Source of the DNA: Symbiodinium natans | Lineage: Eukaryota > Sar > Dinophyceae > Suessiales > Symbiodiniaceae | Length of the DNA stretch: 64,000 nucleotides | Direction: 5' to 3' | Assembly: GCA_905221605.1 (NCBI GenBank) | Contig: CAJNDS010002437.1 | Coordinates: forward strand, 156,001-220,000 | Translations under genes and position numbers: made by a program | In this document: positions 53,801-62,823 of the stretch, piece by piece | Numbering within the stretch: position 1 is the stretch's first letter | Layout: each line of letters begins with the position of its first letter | Notes under the pieces: generated by a model | What the model saw: only the letters and a program-made list of their open reading frames with translations | Told to the model about the DNA's origin: nothing | The model's database searches: none

Positions 53801-54280
53801 CTTGGGGGGTCTAGGCTGAGGTTAAGGCTTGATTTACGGTCTACGGTTTAGGAGGTTTAGGGTTTAGTTTAGGGCTTTCGGCTTTAGGCTTTAGGGCATG
53901 AGGTACGACTGTGACTTCAACCAGCAGCTGGAGCTTGGCCTCGGGGGAAACCTGAGCGTTTTTGACGTGGAGAGCCTAAACGACCCAAAGTTGCAGCGAG
54001 CCGCCGCTGGGCTTGAATTGCTTGCGGATTGGGGGTTTCTTGAAGGTTTATCCGAGATTATTTCCAGCATGGTTTTATGATTCAGATGTGTTTGGGCTTG
54101 AGTTTAAGGCGGGTGGGCAGTGCAAGGGTGTAGACCCAAACCGTATCATGATAGAGTTCTACAAGCCACAGAACCCTGAATTGCCTCCACGTTCTGAGCA
54201 CCGAGGCGATCCGGACTGCGGCCCACTGCTACGGTTGCACAGCAGCTCAAGGCTCCAGCTGACAGGGCGCGCTGCGCTAA
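50819..54280 (+). CDS. arsS: Arsenosugar-type radical SAM (seleno)protein ArsS, 15 exons
   Basis: Fifteen exons join without a phase error into about 318 residues: 50819-50904, 51076-51149, 51279-51329, 51529-51591, 51816-51866, 51933-52036, 52141-52177, 52243-52279, 52658-52718, 52939-52994, 53180-53239, 53357-53376, 53529-53614, 53903-53999, 54206-54280. Family landmarks in order are: LQLNIGLYCNQACNHCH, the CxxxCxxC 4Fe-4S/SAM site; VKVLDITGGAPELN; IIDRCNLTVLLEPGQE; SLPSYEPDQTDRQRG; VFERSI; LNQHGYG; LDLVFNPPGPFLPP; YKKELETSYGVEF; LLTIANMPIKR; FNEDTVGDLMC; WDGRLYDCDFNQ; and a C-terminal HCYGCTAAQGSS-UGA-QGALR before TAA (54278-54280). By family knowledge it takes part in arsenosugar biosynthesis. 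Only the borders of exon 4 and the N-terminus (about 15-20 residues missing) are uncertain. Donors are mostly GC, with GT and one GA. Confidence 0.9.
54260..54262 (+). other. arsS: In-frame UGA at the conserved C-terminal cysteine position of ArsS (probable selenocysteine)
   Basis: The family ends GSSC-(Q/G)GAL. Here the codons are GGC TCC AGC TGA CAG GGC GCG CTG CGC TAA, so the frame continues with the expected QGAL after UGA and then stops at once. Family members with Sec in place of Cys are the reason the family is named (seleno)protein. A SECIS element was not recognised by eye in the 3' region, so recoding is inferred. The alternative is termination at UGA, with loss of six residues. Confidence 0.75.
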
Positions 54281-54284
54281 GGCT

Positions 54285-54331
54285 GGCGCGCGCGAGCAGC
54301 GCGCGAGCAGCGCGCTCGCGGAGGCGCCGGT
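54285..54331. repeat. GC-rich palindromes just after the ArsS stop
   Basis: CGCGAGC and GCTCGCG arms repeat and invert within GGCGCGCGCGAGCAGCGCG... and an outer GGCGC/GCGCC pair. This could form a strong RNA hairpin in the 3' UTR. It lacks the AUGA/AA/GA signature expected of a SECIS core. Confidence 0.6.
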
Positions 54332-54656
54332 GAGGATCTGAACCTCCCTCTTGGAGGCTGCTTTGGAGTCCCCTGGGCCAAAAGCAACTCACTCAGCAGG
54401 TCGCCACCTTAATAAACCCCCCCCCCCCCCAAAAAAAAAAAAGTTAAAAAACTAACACTCAGAAGGATTTCGAAGTTAGGAGAAAGAAGCAGCACCCAGC
54501 CATGTTTATCAGCCAAAGGACACAGGACGAAGGGCAAGTGGAGTTGAATTGGTACTCCCTGGGCCTTGGACCAGCTCTCATCCCTGAAGGGGAGAGCTTC
54601 CAGGTACACAGAGGGATACACGGGGCCTCCAAATCAGACCGAATTTTCAAATTCAG

Positions 54657-55890
54657 GCCGCTTTGATGGATCTTGTTGGGATCTTCAGCGGCTTGCAGTT
54701 CCCCTTTGTGGGGCTGACCGGCCTTTCTCCGTCCGCACGTGTGAAAGCCTGGTACTTGAAGGTTCATTCTTCTTGACCAATTCTAACACATAACCATAAC
54801 TGTTCTTATAACCCACTTATAAGCCCCTTAAGTGCCCTTATATTGTTATAAGTACAGTTCTAAGTACAGTGATAATTGGTTAATAAGTACCATGAACCTC
54901 CAAGTAGCCAAGCGGGCCCTGTCCGCTGCGGCAGCCTTGGCTTGAGGAAGTGCGGCAGATGTTTGCTGGTCACGGCCCGACACCTGCACAGATCGACTTC
55001 ATCCGGAGTCGTTAGGGTTTAGGGTTTAGGGTTTAGGGTTTAGGGTTTAGGGTTTAGGGTTTAGGGTTTAGGGTTTAGGGTTTAGGGTTTAGGGTTTAGG
55101 GTTTAGGGTGCGCCTTTACGGCCCTAATTCTTTCCTCATCTTCGTGCTGTCTGAACTCAGGCATAGCTCACGTACGTTCCTAGCGGGATGCTTGAGCCGC
55201 AGACCCCAGTCGCCTCTCGAAGAATTTCTCGAAGAAAGAATGCGCACCGTGTTCCACGCTTGCAAGATGTGGGTGGCTGTCAAAATTATAATCCCTTTTG
55301 GGGTACCCTATAAATATTAGAAGCCGTAGTATAGTAGGGATCCAAAAGGGACCACAATTTTGATAGCCACCTATTCATATGCCGCCGTGCAGAAAGATGA
55401 ACATCTTGGGCTGGGGCAGTTGCTAAGTCCCATGCTTCTCTTTGGAACTTCAGAAATTAGGGGTACCAAACCCTAAACCCTAAACCCGAAACCCTAAACC
55501 CTAAAAGGGGCCCTTATTCAAGGTTGGATATTAGGGGTCCCTTATCTTCGTAAAACTCCCGTATGTTGCATCTGACATGTAACTTTGCTCCGCTGAACGA
55601 GGCGCAGCTTCTCGTGCTGCTGCGGGCATGGCTTGTACTTTTGCTGTGCTCTTGGCGTCGAGGGAGCAGCCTTCTTCTAGTTGTATATTTCTGTATCGTT
55701 ATGTTATCAATAACATTATATTTTTTGCATCCTATGATATATAATAAGATTATATATTTCGTATAGTCGTGCATTATGATTTTGTTATATGTCTATTCAG
55801 TAGATAGCTTATAACCGTGGCAGGCAGAATGTCGGAGCAACGCCGCATGCTTCGGACCTGGACGAGTGTGGTCAGCGCTTCATGAAGGCG
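54657..55890 (+). CDS. Unrecognised multi-exon gene, last gene of the plus array
   Basis: Exons are: 54657-54751, after TTCAG (ALMDLVGIFSGLQFPFVGLT, hydrophobic); about 54913-55004 (WLEEVRQMFAGHGPTPAQID); 55107-55271 (NSFLIFVLSELRHSSRTFL, then EEFLEERMRTVFHACKMW); about 55392-55460, after GTGCAG (KDEHLGLGQLLSPMLLFGTS); about 55590-55680 (LNEAQLLVLLRAWLVLLLCS); and 55828-55890 (NVGATPHASDLDECGQRFMK). The first three joins keep phase when a hairpin intron (54752-54912) and a telomere-array intron (55005-55106) are removed. Function is unknown; the mixed hydrophobic and helical content suggests a membrane-associated protein. The 3' end is not fixed. Confidence 0.45.
54752..54912 (+). mobile_element. 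Hairpin nearly filling a GT-AG intron, GGAGGTTCATGG family
   Basis: The left end GTACTTGAAGGTTCATT and right end GTACCATGAACCTCCAAGTAG are the inverted family arms. Splicing GT at 54752 to AG at 54911-54912 joins GCC-TG to C-GGG-CCC in frame. Confidence 0.65.
55005..55106 (+). repeat. Intron made almost only of (TTTAGGG)n
   Basis: After GAGTCG come about 13 TTTAGGG units. The last unit supplies the acceptor TTTAG at 55102-55106. Removal joins ATC-CG to G-GTG-CGC and leaves one open frame (DFIRVRLYGPNSF). The donor would be GA, a type also seen in arsS. Confidence 0.7.
55271..55372. mobile_element. Hairpin element GGTGGCTGTCAAAATT...AATTTTGATAGCCACC
   Basis: The ends are inverted over 16 bases with one mismatch, and the internal CCCTTTTGG / CCAAAAGGG also pairs. 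It begins exactly where the exon ending HACKMW stops, offering GT (GTGGCTG) as donor. Confidence 0.75.
55447..55565. mobile_element. GGGGGTTTACGA-family element with telomere array in the middle
   Basis: The left part GAAATTAGGGGTACC is followed by CCCTAAACCC units to about 55504. Then GGGGCCCTTATTCAAGG and the family right end TTCGTAAAACTCCCGTATG follow. Confidence 0.6.
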
Positions 55891-56495
55891 TGAGGGGCGT
55901 CAGCGGAGTTTAGGGTTTAGGGTTTAGGGTTTAGGGTTTAGGGTTTAGGGTTTAGGGTTTAGGGCGTGCCAGACGGGAGCGCGCTTTGGGAGCGCGCGGT
56001 AGTCTGCAGACCTACCCACCCCAAGACCGCCCACTTACAACTCTCAAGGAGTTAAGACCTTTTATTTTTTTACAAAGCATCACATGAGTCAGCACTCACG
56101 CCCTTTTTGGGGATTTCCACAAGGTGCGTGGACCAGGCGCAAAGCTGCAGCAGACGGAAACGAGGCAGGTCCGTGAAGACAGCTTGGGTTGGCGCGAAGG
56201 GGCTAAGGGATGGGCCAGGAACAGAGAAGGCAGCGAGGCTTGGTTGGCGCGAAGGGGCTCCACTAATACATGGGTTTTGACTTAGCTGGACTTATAGAGG
56301 TTATAAGGTGGTTACAGAGGTTACACAAGGTTACATAAAAAGTTATAAAGGTTAGGAAAAGTTATAAAAAAGTTATAAAAAGTTATAAAAAAACTACAAA
56401 AGGCTATAAGAGGTAATGACAATTACAACAAGCGACCCCCAAACAAGCGGAACAGAAAGAAACAAACGAAGGAAACACGGGCGTGTTTTTTGCTT
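55891..56495. other. Convergent strand-switch region
   Basis: It has a TTTAGGG array (55908-55964), short inverted GGGAGCGCGC/GCGCGC motifs (55976-56005), a duplicated TTGGCGCGAAGGGGCT (about 56190 and 56253), then a GTTATAAA-type repeat (56290-56420). Plus-strand coding ends to its left and minus-strand coding ends to its right. Confidence 0.55.
56290..56420 (+). repeat. Short-period AT-rich repeat, GTTATAAAAA units
   Basis: AGGTTATAAGG, AGGTTACATAAAA, AGTTATAAAGG and AGTTATAAAAA units with 10-16 bp period run across the strand-switch point. Confidence 0.8.
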
Positions 56496-58470
56496 TCAGT
56501 GGAGCAGGAACAAGTGGTCATCCTGTAGCAGCCAATACTGCATGCGAATAAACGCAGTAGTGTCCAAAGAAATCGTTTGCTTGAAATCTTGCAACTCATG
56601 AGCGAGGATGCCACATGCATCCACGCCAGTGTGTGTCCAGCGAGCCAGGCGGACAACCGCACACATGCCTCCTGCACCATCCTGCAGGAAGCTTTCTACA
56701 AATCCAGCTGTCTTGGCTCCCAGGAAGCAAATGGGCTTGTTGAGGTGGACTTTGCCATAAGGCCCCTGCACAACACTCTTATTGAGAGCGAAAGTTTTCA
56801 AGAAGGACTTGTGCTCTTGCATTTCTCGCAATTGCACAGCATTGACATTGTAGAGCACTGCTGGATTTCCCAGTGGACCTTTCTGCTCGGTCAGCTTCTG
56901 CTTAAGCAGCCTGTGCTTCCTTTCATTTGTGAAGGTGTCAAATAAACAATGCGACTTGAGGTACTGGGTCGGCAAGTGCAGCATGAAATGGTGCTTGGGT
57001 TTAATGTAGTCCAAGCCAAACAAAGCCTCGCACCTGATAATGTAGTCGCTCATTTTCGGCAACAAGTTTTGTGCAGCAATTCGGGCTGCTGCATCATGCG
57101 GCCTGTGCTTGAGCAACCATAGCTCGGCACAGATCTCGGCCAAAAGCAAAAAACAACGAAAGAAGAGCTCGTCGTCGTTTGCTCGGCATGTAGGCAAGAT
57201 CACATATCGAACAAGCCAGTGTAGAATCGGCATGCTCGCCATCTGTGTCCCAGCATTTGCCTGAGGGATTACAACTTATAGAACTTGCATGGAGATACAC
57301 ATGTTACGACGAAAAAAGACAGCAGATCTTGAAACGAACATGTGCCTTCCAGGTGTTCTCTCCAAAGTATCCTTGGGAGAAGACAGTCTTGAAGGATATG
57401 CGATTGTTGTCTGCACCCATCTGGAATGTTTGTTTGGCAAAGTCGTGGATTGTTGCCGGCGACCAACCACTTGCTGACAATTTCCCTTGAAGTTGAAATA
57501 TGTGTTGGGAGGCGATGCCTTGGGAATAAAAGATGTGCACCCAATCAAAGTGGCAGCGAGAAGGTGGCAACAGTTCTCGGGCCTCCTTATCCAGCCACAA
57601 GCAAAAAGGAGTGTGATTGTATCCAAGGTTAGATTCCAAGCTGTTCATATACGACTGTGGTCGATGGCCAGCTTCAGCGCGCAAAAGCTCGACTATCTCG
57701 TAGATCTCATTGTCTGTCAGTGGTTGGCACTCGGGCCATGGAGCAGAGACATGTCGGAGACCTGCTGCCTTGTCGCTGGGCCCGAGAGCCACCCACTTGG
57801 CCACGATGTTGGCACATTTAAAGCAGACCTTTCGGCCTGCATAAGTTTTTGCACCGAAGGAGAAAGCCAGGGCAGGAGTGTCAGCCAGCAGATGTCGCAC
57901 AGCACCATAAACGAACACATTATATGTATGGAAAGCATGTCCGTGGCGAAGATGTCGAAAGTGCTTACAGACAGCTGCTGTGACTGCAGCCAACTTGCCT
58001 TGAATGATTTTGGCATCAAGAGATCGCACGACTGTTGCCACGAACCACATACTTTCGCTGGAAAGCAGTTTTCCCATCTGCTTTGCCCCGATGTAAAAGG
58101 CATGTGCCTTGGTACCGCTCTCCGGCTTCAAGACATTGCCAGGTGTGATTTCATCATGGTAGACGATGAAGTGCAAATCTTGCTGGTGAAGTGTGAGCAG
58201 AACATCTGCAAATGCTCTGCACTGGCTCGCCAAGTGCTCCCACAGCAAATACAGATTCAGAATGTAGATTGCCACTGTCTGGCCTCCCTCGGCTGCCAGG
58301 TCTACCTTTGTGTAAAAAGTATCCAGATACCTGTTTCGAATTGATCTGGCCACATCATCCGAAATATCGGTTTCTTTAAGCCGCAATGCCTCCCGTGCTC
58401 TTGTTTCTCGCCTGCCAGACATTTCAGCAAAAATTTTGTCCAGCTCATCCTGTTTTCGCTTGCGAGCCAT
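56496..58470 (-). CDS. Transposase-like protein (DDE-type, CACTA-like features), one intron
   Basis: Exon 1 is 58470-57346 (375 codons from ATG, MARKRKQDELDKIF). Exon 2 is 57260-56496. An 85-bp GC-AG intron (57345-57261) has AAG|GCA at its left border and CAG|GCA at its right, so the join WKA-NAGT is in frame and gives 629 residues. Landmarks are: YHDEITPGN (about residue 120, candidate first Asp); CFKCAN zinc-type pair; FDWVHIFYSQGI, like the D-x-x-H region of CACTA transposases; and KPKHHFMLHLP followed by FTNERKHRLL. An upstream ATG at 58650 adds 60 hydrophobic residues, but an AG site at 58476, five bases before the chosen ATG, suits leader trans-splicing. Target-site features and terminal repeats were not found. 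It may be a domesticated or host family. Confidence 0.6.
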
Positions 58471-58801
58471 TGCCCCTATATAATGGAAACGAAAATGCCG
58501 AAGCAATGTAGCGTGTTTCATTATCTCTGTCCTTATAAGGAAACAAGTGGAATGTGATACCCTCTTGGATGCATTAACAACTACACGAAGTGGCTTGAGC
58601 AGGAAGTAGAACGACAATAAGAAGAGCGAGGCCAACAAGACATGAACCATGTCTGTCTGAACTGAAAGAGATGTTAACGAAAGGAATATGGAGCGAGCAA
58701 TGTTTTTCTGGATTGCTGAACTGCACGTGTGGCTTTGGATATACTAAGATGAAGCAGGATGATGGCCAGGGAACAAAAAGGCCAAGACCATCCTGCTTTG
58801 C

Positions 58802-59845
58802 CTAGCTGGCACTCTTGCCAGTGAGGCGGCGCTTGGGCATCTTCTGGGGCTCCTTGTTCTCGAGGTCCTGGTGCTCGGGCTTCTTTTCATCGGCATTGTC
58901 TTCCTTCTGCACAGTCTTACCTTCTGGCTCAAGAACTCCTTGAAGAGGTCAGCAGCAGCAGCTGCTCTCTGGATCTCGGCCTGCAGCTCGGCATGATACT
59001 CTTCCGTATCCTGCTTCTTGTCCAGAACCGTAATGAAGTCCTCCAAGGCCTGAGTAGCCACCACGATGGCCTGTCGAAGAAGCTGCCTGTCGTCGGCCAC
59101 CTGTGTCTTCCCCGTCTCTCGGGTAGCACCATTGACCAGGCCCTGCAGCACCTTCTGGATCTTGCACCTGCAGAACTTAAAAAACCACAACAAACAAAAC
59201 CAAAGTAAAGTCCAACAAGTAAGACGAAAGGAAACGAACGTTGTCAGGGCGCCCTTCGCTGACAGCCTTCTGCACAGCCACAACCCAGGACACCTGCAGG
59301 TCCTCACCTGCCGGCTTGTCGGCCACCTCCTTTTTCCGGATCTTGGTCGGCATTGCCTGGCCCACCGCCATCTGCTTCGTCTGGCTCGTGTTCTCGGTCT
59401 TCTCCGAAGCGATGACCTTGCTGAGGACTCGCTGGTACTGCTGCACACCAAGGTCCCTCCAGACCTTGTCCTCGTGCTCCCGAGAGGGCAAGCTGGAGCA
59501 GAGCTTGTCCAGCAGCTCCTTCTGCTCGGGCTTGTCCTCGTCGAGCTTCTCAACATCAGCCAGCTGGGTCCTGGTGTACCAAGCTGTCTGCTGCTGGTTC
59601 TCCGTGGCATCGGACTCCGTCACCGAGACTTCGTAGGCATAGATCCACTTCATCGAGGGGTCGTCGGAGTACCTCATCAAGAGGTCCCTCTTCCCATCGC
59701 GGTCGGCATTGGCATAAGTGTCCTTCAGCCTCTGGGCTTCTGGCCGGCCTTTGCTCAGGCCATAGTCGATCTTGGCTTTCATCTGCTTGATCAACTCCAC
59801 AGGCAGCTTTTCCTTGGGCGCTGCTGCCTTTCTCTTGGGCGCCAT
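58802..59845 (-). CDS. Lysine-rich helical protein of 321 residues, unrecognised
   Basis: Exons are 59845-59240 (202 codons, MAPKRKAAAPKEKLPVELI), 59175-58921 (85 codons) and 58906-58802 (34 codons plus TAG). All junctions are phase 0. Intron 1 is GTTCGTTTCC...TTTTTTAAG (64 bp). Intron 2 would be only 14 bp (GTAAGACTGTGCAG). Removing it switches from a frame ending in Arg/Ser shadow sequence to KEDNADEKKPEHQDLENKEP and the end PKRRLTGKSAS, which looks like a genuine charged tail. The protein is basic at both ends and helical in the middle (ATQALEDFITVLDKKQDTEE), with no known domain. Nuclear location is a guess. An alternative is a frameshift instead of intron 2. Confidence 0.6.
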
Positions 59846-59852
59846 GGCTGAC

Positions 59853-59885
59853 CTACAGGAACGAAAAGAAAGAAGTTCTGTGCGG
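59853..59885 (-). promoter_or_regulatory. Probable spliced-leader acceptor upstream of the 321-residue protein
   Basis: On minus, a pyrimidine-rich tract (CTTTCTTTTCGTTCCTGTAG) ends in AG eight bases before the ATG at 59845. In dinoflagellates mRNAs receive a spliced leader at such AG sites. Use here is inferred. Confidence 0.45.
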
Positions 59886-59989
59886 AAAGGGCCCCTGCAG
59901 AGCCGGAAGATTTTCGGGAACAAAAATAAAATTGAAGGGCAAGCAAACGAAACGAAAGAAACCAAACGATTTGTTTTAAGCCCCGAACC

Positions 59990-60545
59990 CCAAACCCTAC
60001 ACCCTAAACCTGTACCCTAAAGGAAACCCTAAACCGTTCCTAAACCCTAAACCCCTAAACCCTAAACCCCTAAACCTGCGCCCCATAGGTGCTGTGGCTG
60101 GAGGGTGGCCAAAAAAAACTAAACCCTAAACCCTAAAACCTGTACACCTAGGGTTTATACGGCTAAGGGTTTAGGATTTAGGGTTTAGGGTTTAGGATTT
60201 AGGGTTTAGGGTTTAGGGTTTAAGGCGTTTTTGGTTTAGGGTTTAAGGTTTAGGATTTAGGGTTTTGGGTTTAAGGTTCAGGGTTTAAGGTTTAGGATTT
60301 AGGGTTTAGGGTTTAGGATTTAGGATTTAGGGTTTAGGATTTAGGGTTTAGGGTTTAAGGCGTTTTTGGTTTAGGGTTTAAGGTTTAGGATTTAGGGTTT
60401 TGGGTTTAAGGTTTAGGATTTAGGGTTTAGGGTTTAGGATTTAGGGTTTAGGTTTTAGGGTTTAGAGCTTAGGATTTAGGGTTTAGGGTTTAGGGTTTAG
60501 GATTTAGGGTTTAGGGTCTAGGATTTAGGGTTTAGGGTTTAGGGT
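59990..60545 (+). repeat. Long degenerate telomere-type region with higher-order repeat
   Basis: From about 60150, TTTAGGG, TTTAGGA, TTTAAGG and TTTTGGG units alternate. The block starting GGCGTTTTTGGTTTAGGG occurs at about 60223 and again at about 60359, giving a higher-order period near 136 bp. Confidence 0.85.
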
Positions 60546-61360
60546 GCTTGTTCTGGGCGCTTTGGCTGGCACCCCACCCCCTGTCAACCCTCATTAGGTT
60601 TACTATTCAGAACTTTAGGGTTTTGGGACTTAAGGATTATTAGGGTTTAGGGTTCAAAGAAGCAGGATTGTAGAATTTTTTGGTTGCTGGTTGTAGGGGG
60701 TTAACGTTTAGGGTTTATACTTAGGGTCATAGGGTTTACGAATTACGAACAGGGTTCTGGGATTCAGAGTTTCGGGTTTAGGGTCGGGTCAGGAAGGATT
60801 ATTGGGGTTGAGGTTTATTCAATTTTAAGGTTTAGGCGGTTTTATTGATTTAGATTCAAACTGTTTAGAAATGCACGAACAAAAATTCTGAACTTTCTGA
60901 ACTTTTCTGAACTCTTTTTCCTTTTACTTTTAAAGGAAAAGCCCCAAAAATTCTGAATTTTCTGAATTTTTCTGAACTCTTTCGTTCGTGGTTAAATTGT
61001 TCCTTGGGGTTATGGGAGTTTGATTTCAGGGTTGGTGGTTGAAGATGTCGGGCTTTAGACTTCCAAGCTTGTGCTTCAAGGTTTAGGCAGTCAGGGTTTA
61101 GAGGTTCATATCGTTTATGAACGAATATAAACATACGCCCTGAACACTTAAGGTTAAAACTAAAACAACCCAAACCCCTTACATACTCCATAAATCTTTA
61201 GGGTTGAGGGTTTAGGGCTTAGGGTCTAGGGCCTAGGGTTTGGGCAAACCCTAAATTTTATGAATACCCAATATGATTTCTATAACCCCAAATCCTAAAC
61301 CATACAAACCCTTGAAACGAACGAAGGCTCGAGACAGACCCTTTTTGCAGCCGTCGGAAC
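60546..61360. other. No gene recognised
   Basis: Degraded telomere-like sequence (60590-60850), then a block with TTCTGAA(C/T)TTT(C/T)TGAA repeats (60880-60985) and unique sequence. Minus-strand frames here lack splice context. Confidence 0.4.
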
Positions 61361-61365
61361 ACATC

Positions 61366-62823
61366 AGCGACGGCGATTCAAAAACGCCTGCATCTCGGTG
61401 AGACTCTTTGCCACCTGCTCGGCGTAGCCGAATACCTGCCAAGGAAGGGTCCCCTGTGTGCAACTCCCAAACGAACGAAAACGAAAATCGCCCCAACCCC
61501 TAAACCCTAAACCGCTTTCCCCTGGCCTCCCCGTGGAAGGACTCGGCCTCGGCCCTCATCTCGCCCAGGGAACTCACCAAGGTGGACTCCTGCCAGAGGC
61601 AGCAACGAAAACGATAAAAACAAACATAAACGAAAACAACCCTAAACCCTACTAAGCCCCAGAACATTAAACAACCCCTAAACCCTAAACCCTAAATCCT
61701 AAACCCTAGATCCTAAACCTTAAACCCTTAACCTTAAACCCTAACCCTAAATCCTAAACCCTAAACCCTAAATCCTAAACCCTAAACCCTACAACCAATA
61801 AGCCCTAAACCCTAAATCCTAAACCCTAAACCCTAAATCCTAAACCCTAGATCCTAAACCTTAAACCCTTAACCTTAAACCCTAACCCTAAATCCTAAAC
61901 CCTAAACCCTAAATCCTAAACCCTAAACCCTACAACCTATAAGCCCTAAACCCTAAACCCTAAACCCTACAACCTATAAGCCCTAAACCCTAACCCTAAA
62001 ACGAAATAATTAAAAGTTTGGAATCCGGGTCCTCCCTCTGCAGGCGAAGCACATTCTCAGCAGATCCACTCTCCTCCAGCGCCATGATCTCGCTCCTGAG
62101 GCCTGCCTTAGGGCCGATGAGTCGAGAAGGAACGAACAAACCGAAACGAAAGTAAGGCTTAAACAACCAGGATATAGAAATTAAACCTATACATATATGC
62201 AGAGCAGTCACTGCCATCTGCTTTTGTCCGAACGAGTACCTCTCGCACTTCTCGTAGTACTCGTTTTCGGCTTCGAGGGCTGCCTCCAGGGAGTTGTTGA
62301 AACGAAAAAACAAAACGAACGAATTTCACCCACCACGCCTGCGACTGCATCCAGGATTCTTGCTCCCACCAGCTGTTGTTCTCGTCCAACCTCCTCCGCC
62401 ACCACTCATCCGAGGACGCCAACTGCTGCTCGGCCAGCGCCAGCTCTGATCGCAGATGCTCCTGCAGGGAACTCAGGGAATTAACTTTAAAAGAAACGAA
62501 GCTTAAAACAAACAAACGAAGTCAATGTAACTAATCATTATCAAGCACTGCCAAGCTGCTGTCTCGGCCGAGGCAGTGGCACTCCCAGGAATGGTCTCCT
62601 GCAGACCTTGCCTTCCCAGGTTGCAGCCCATGGAAAAAAGGGTGGTTCTATACCACCCCTCCTCGGCCTTTGGGACGTCGAGCAGGCAGTAGCCACCACT
62701 GGCCCAACCGAAGTCTCTCACTCCGATTGAGCATCGAAGTGCCAGAGCTCTCAAATCCTCCAAAGACACTGAGGTCCCTCGAGCTCCGACCCATATGGAC
62801 GAGATGGTGGCAGAGGTCGCCAT
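61366..62823 (-). CDS. Coiled-coil protein, about six exons, unrecognised
   Basis: Minus-strand exons are: 62823 to about 62525 (MATSATISSIWVGARGTSVS, then a WYRTTLFSMGCNLGRQG stretch); about 62468-62332 (EHLRSELALAEQQLASSDEW then RRRLDENNSWWEQESWM); 62292 to about 62185 (AALEAENEYYEKCERYSFGQ); about 62105-62020 (LRSEIMALEESGSAENVLRL); 61592-61512 (STLVSSLGEMRAEAESFHGE); and 61439-61368 (FGYAEQVAKSLTEMQAFLN), with TGA. Heptad-like Leu/Ala/Glu spacing suggests a coiled coil. Introns 2-3 are short and TTCGTTT-rich. The intron at 61600-62015 is mostly telomere-type array. The joins between exons 1-2 and 4-5 are not certain. Confidence 0.5.
61645..62000 (-). repeat. Telomere-type region (CCCTAAA and CCTAAAT units) with higher-order repeat
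   Basis: CCCTAAA units with CCTAAAT and CCTTAAA variants. A block containing CTAGATCCTAAACCTTAAAC recurs at about 61705 and 61847 (period about 142 bp), and the right part repeats ACAACCTATAAGCCCTAAAC. It lies inside an intron of the coiled-coil gene, where it reads TTTAGGG in the sense direction. Confidence 0.88.

Noticed and set aside
54285-54420. SECIS element just after the ArsS stop
   Set aside because: Strong GC hairpins exist, but I could not place an AUGA/GUGA core, an apical AA 10-13 nt away and the matching GA together. A computed search is needed before calling it.
57487-58344. 285-codon plus-strand frame
   Set aside because: It is antisense to the in-frame, motif-bearing transposase-like exon and has no domain or splice context of its own.
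59066-59851. 261-codon plus-strand frame
   Set aside because: It is a shadow of the 321-residue minus-strand gene. Leu/His/Arg-rich composition is typical of an antisense frame.
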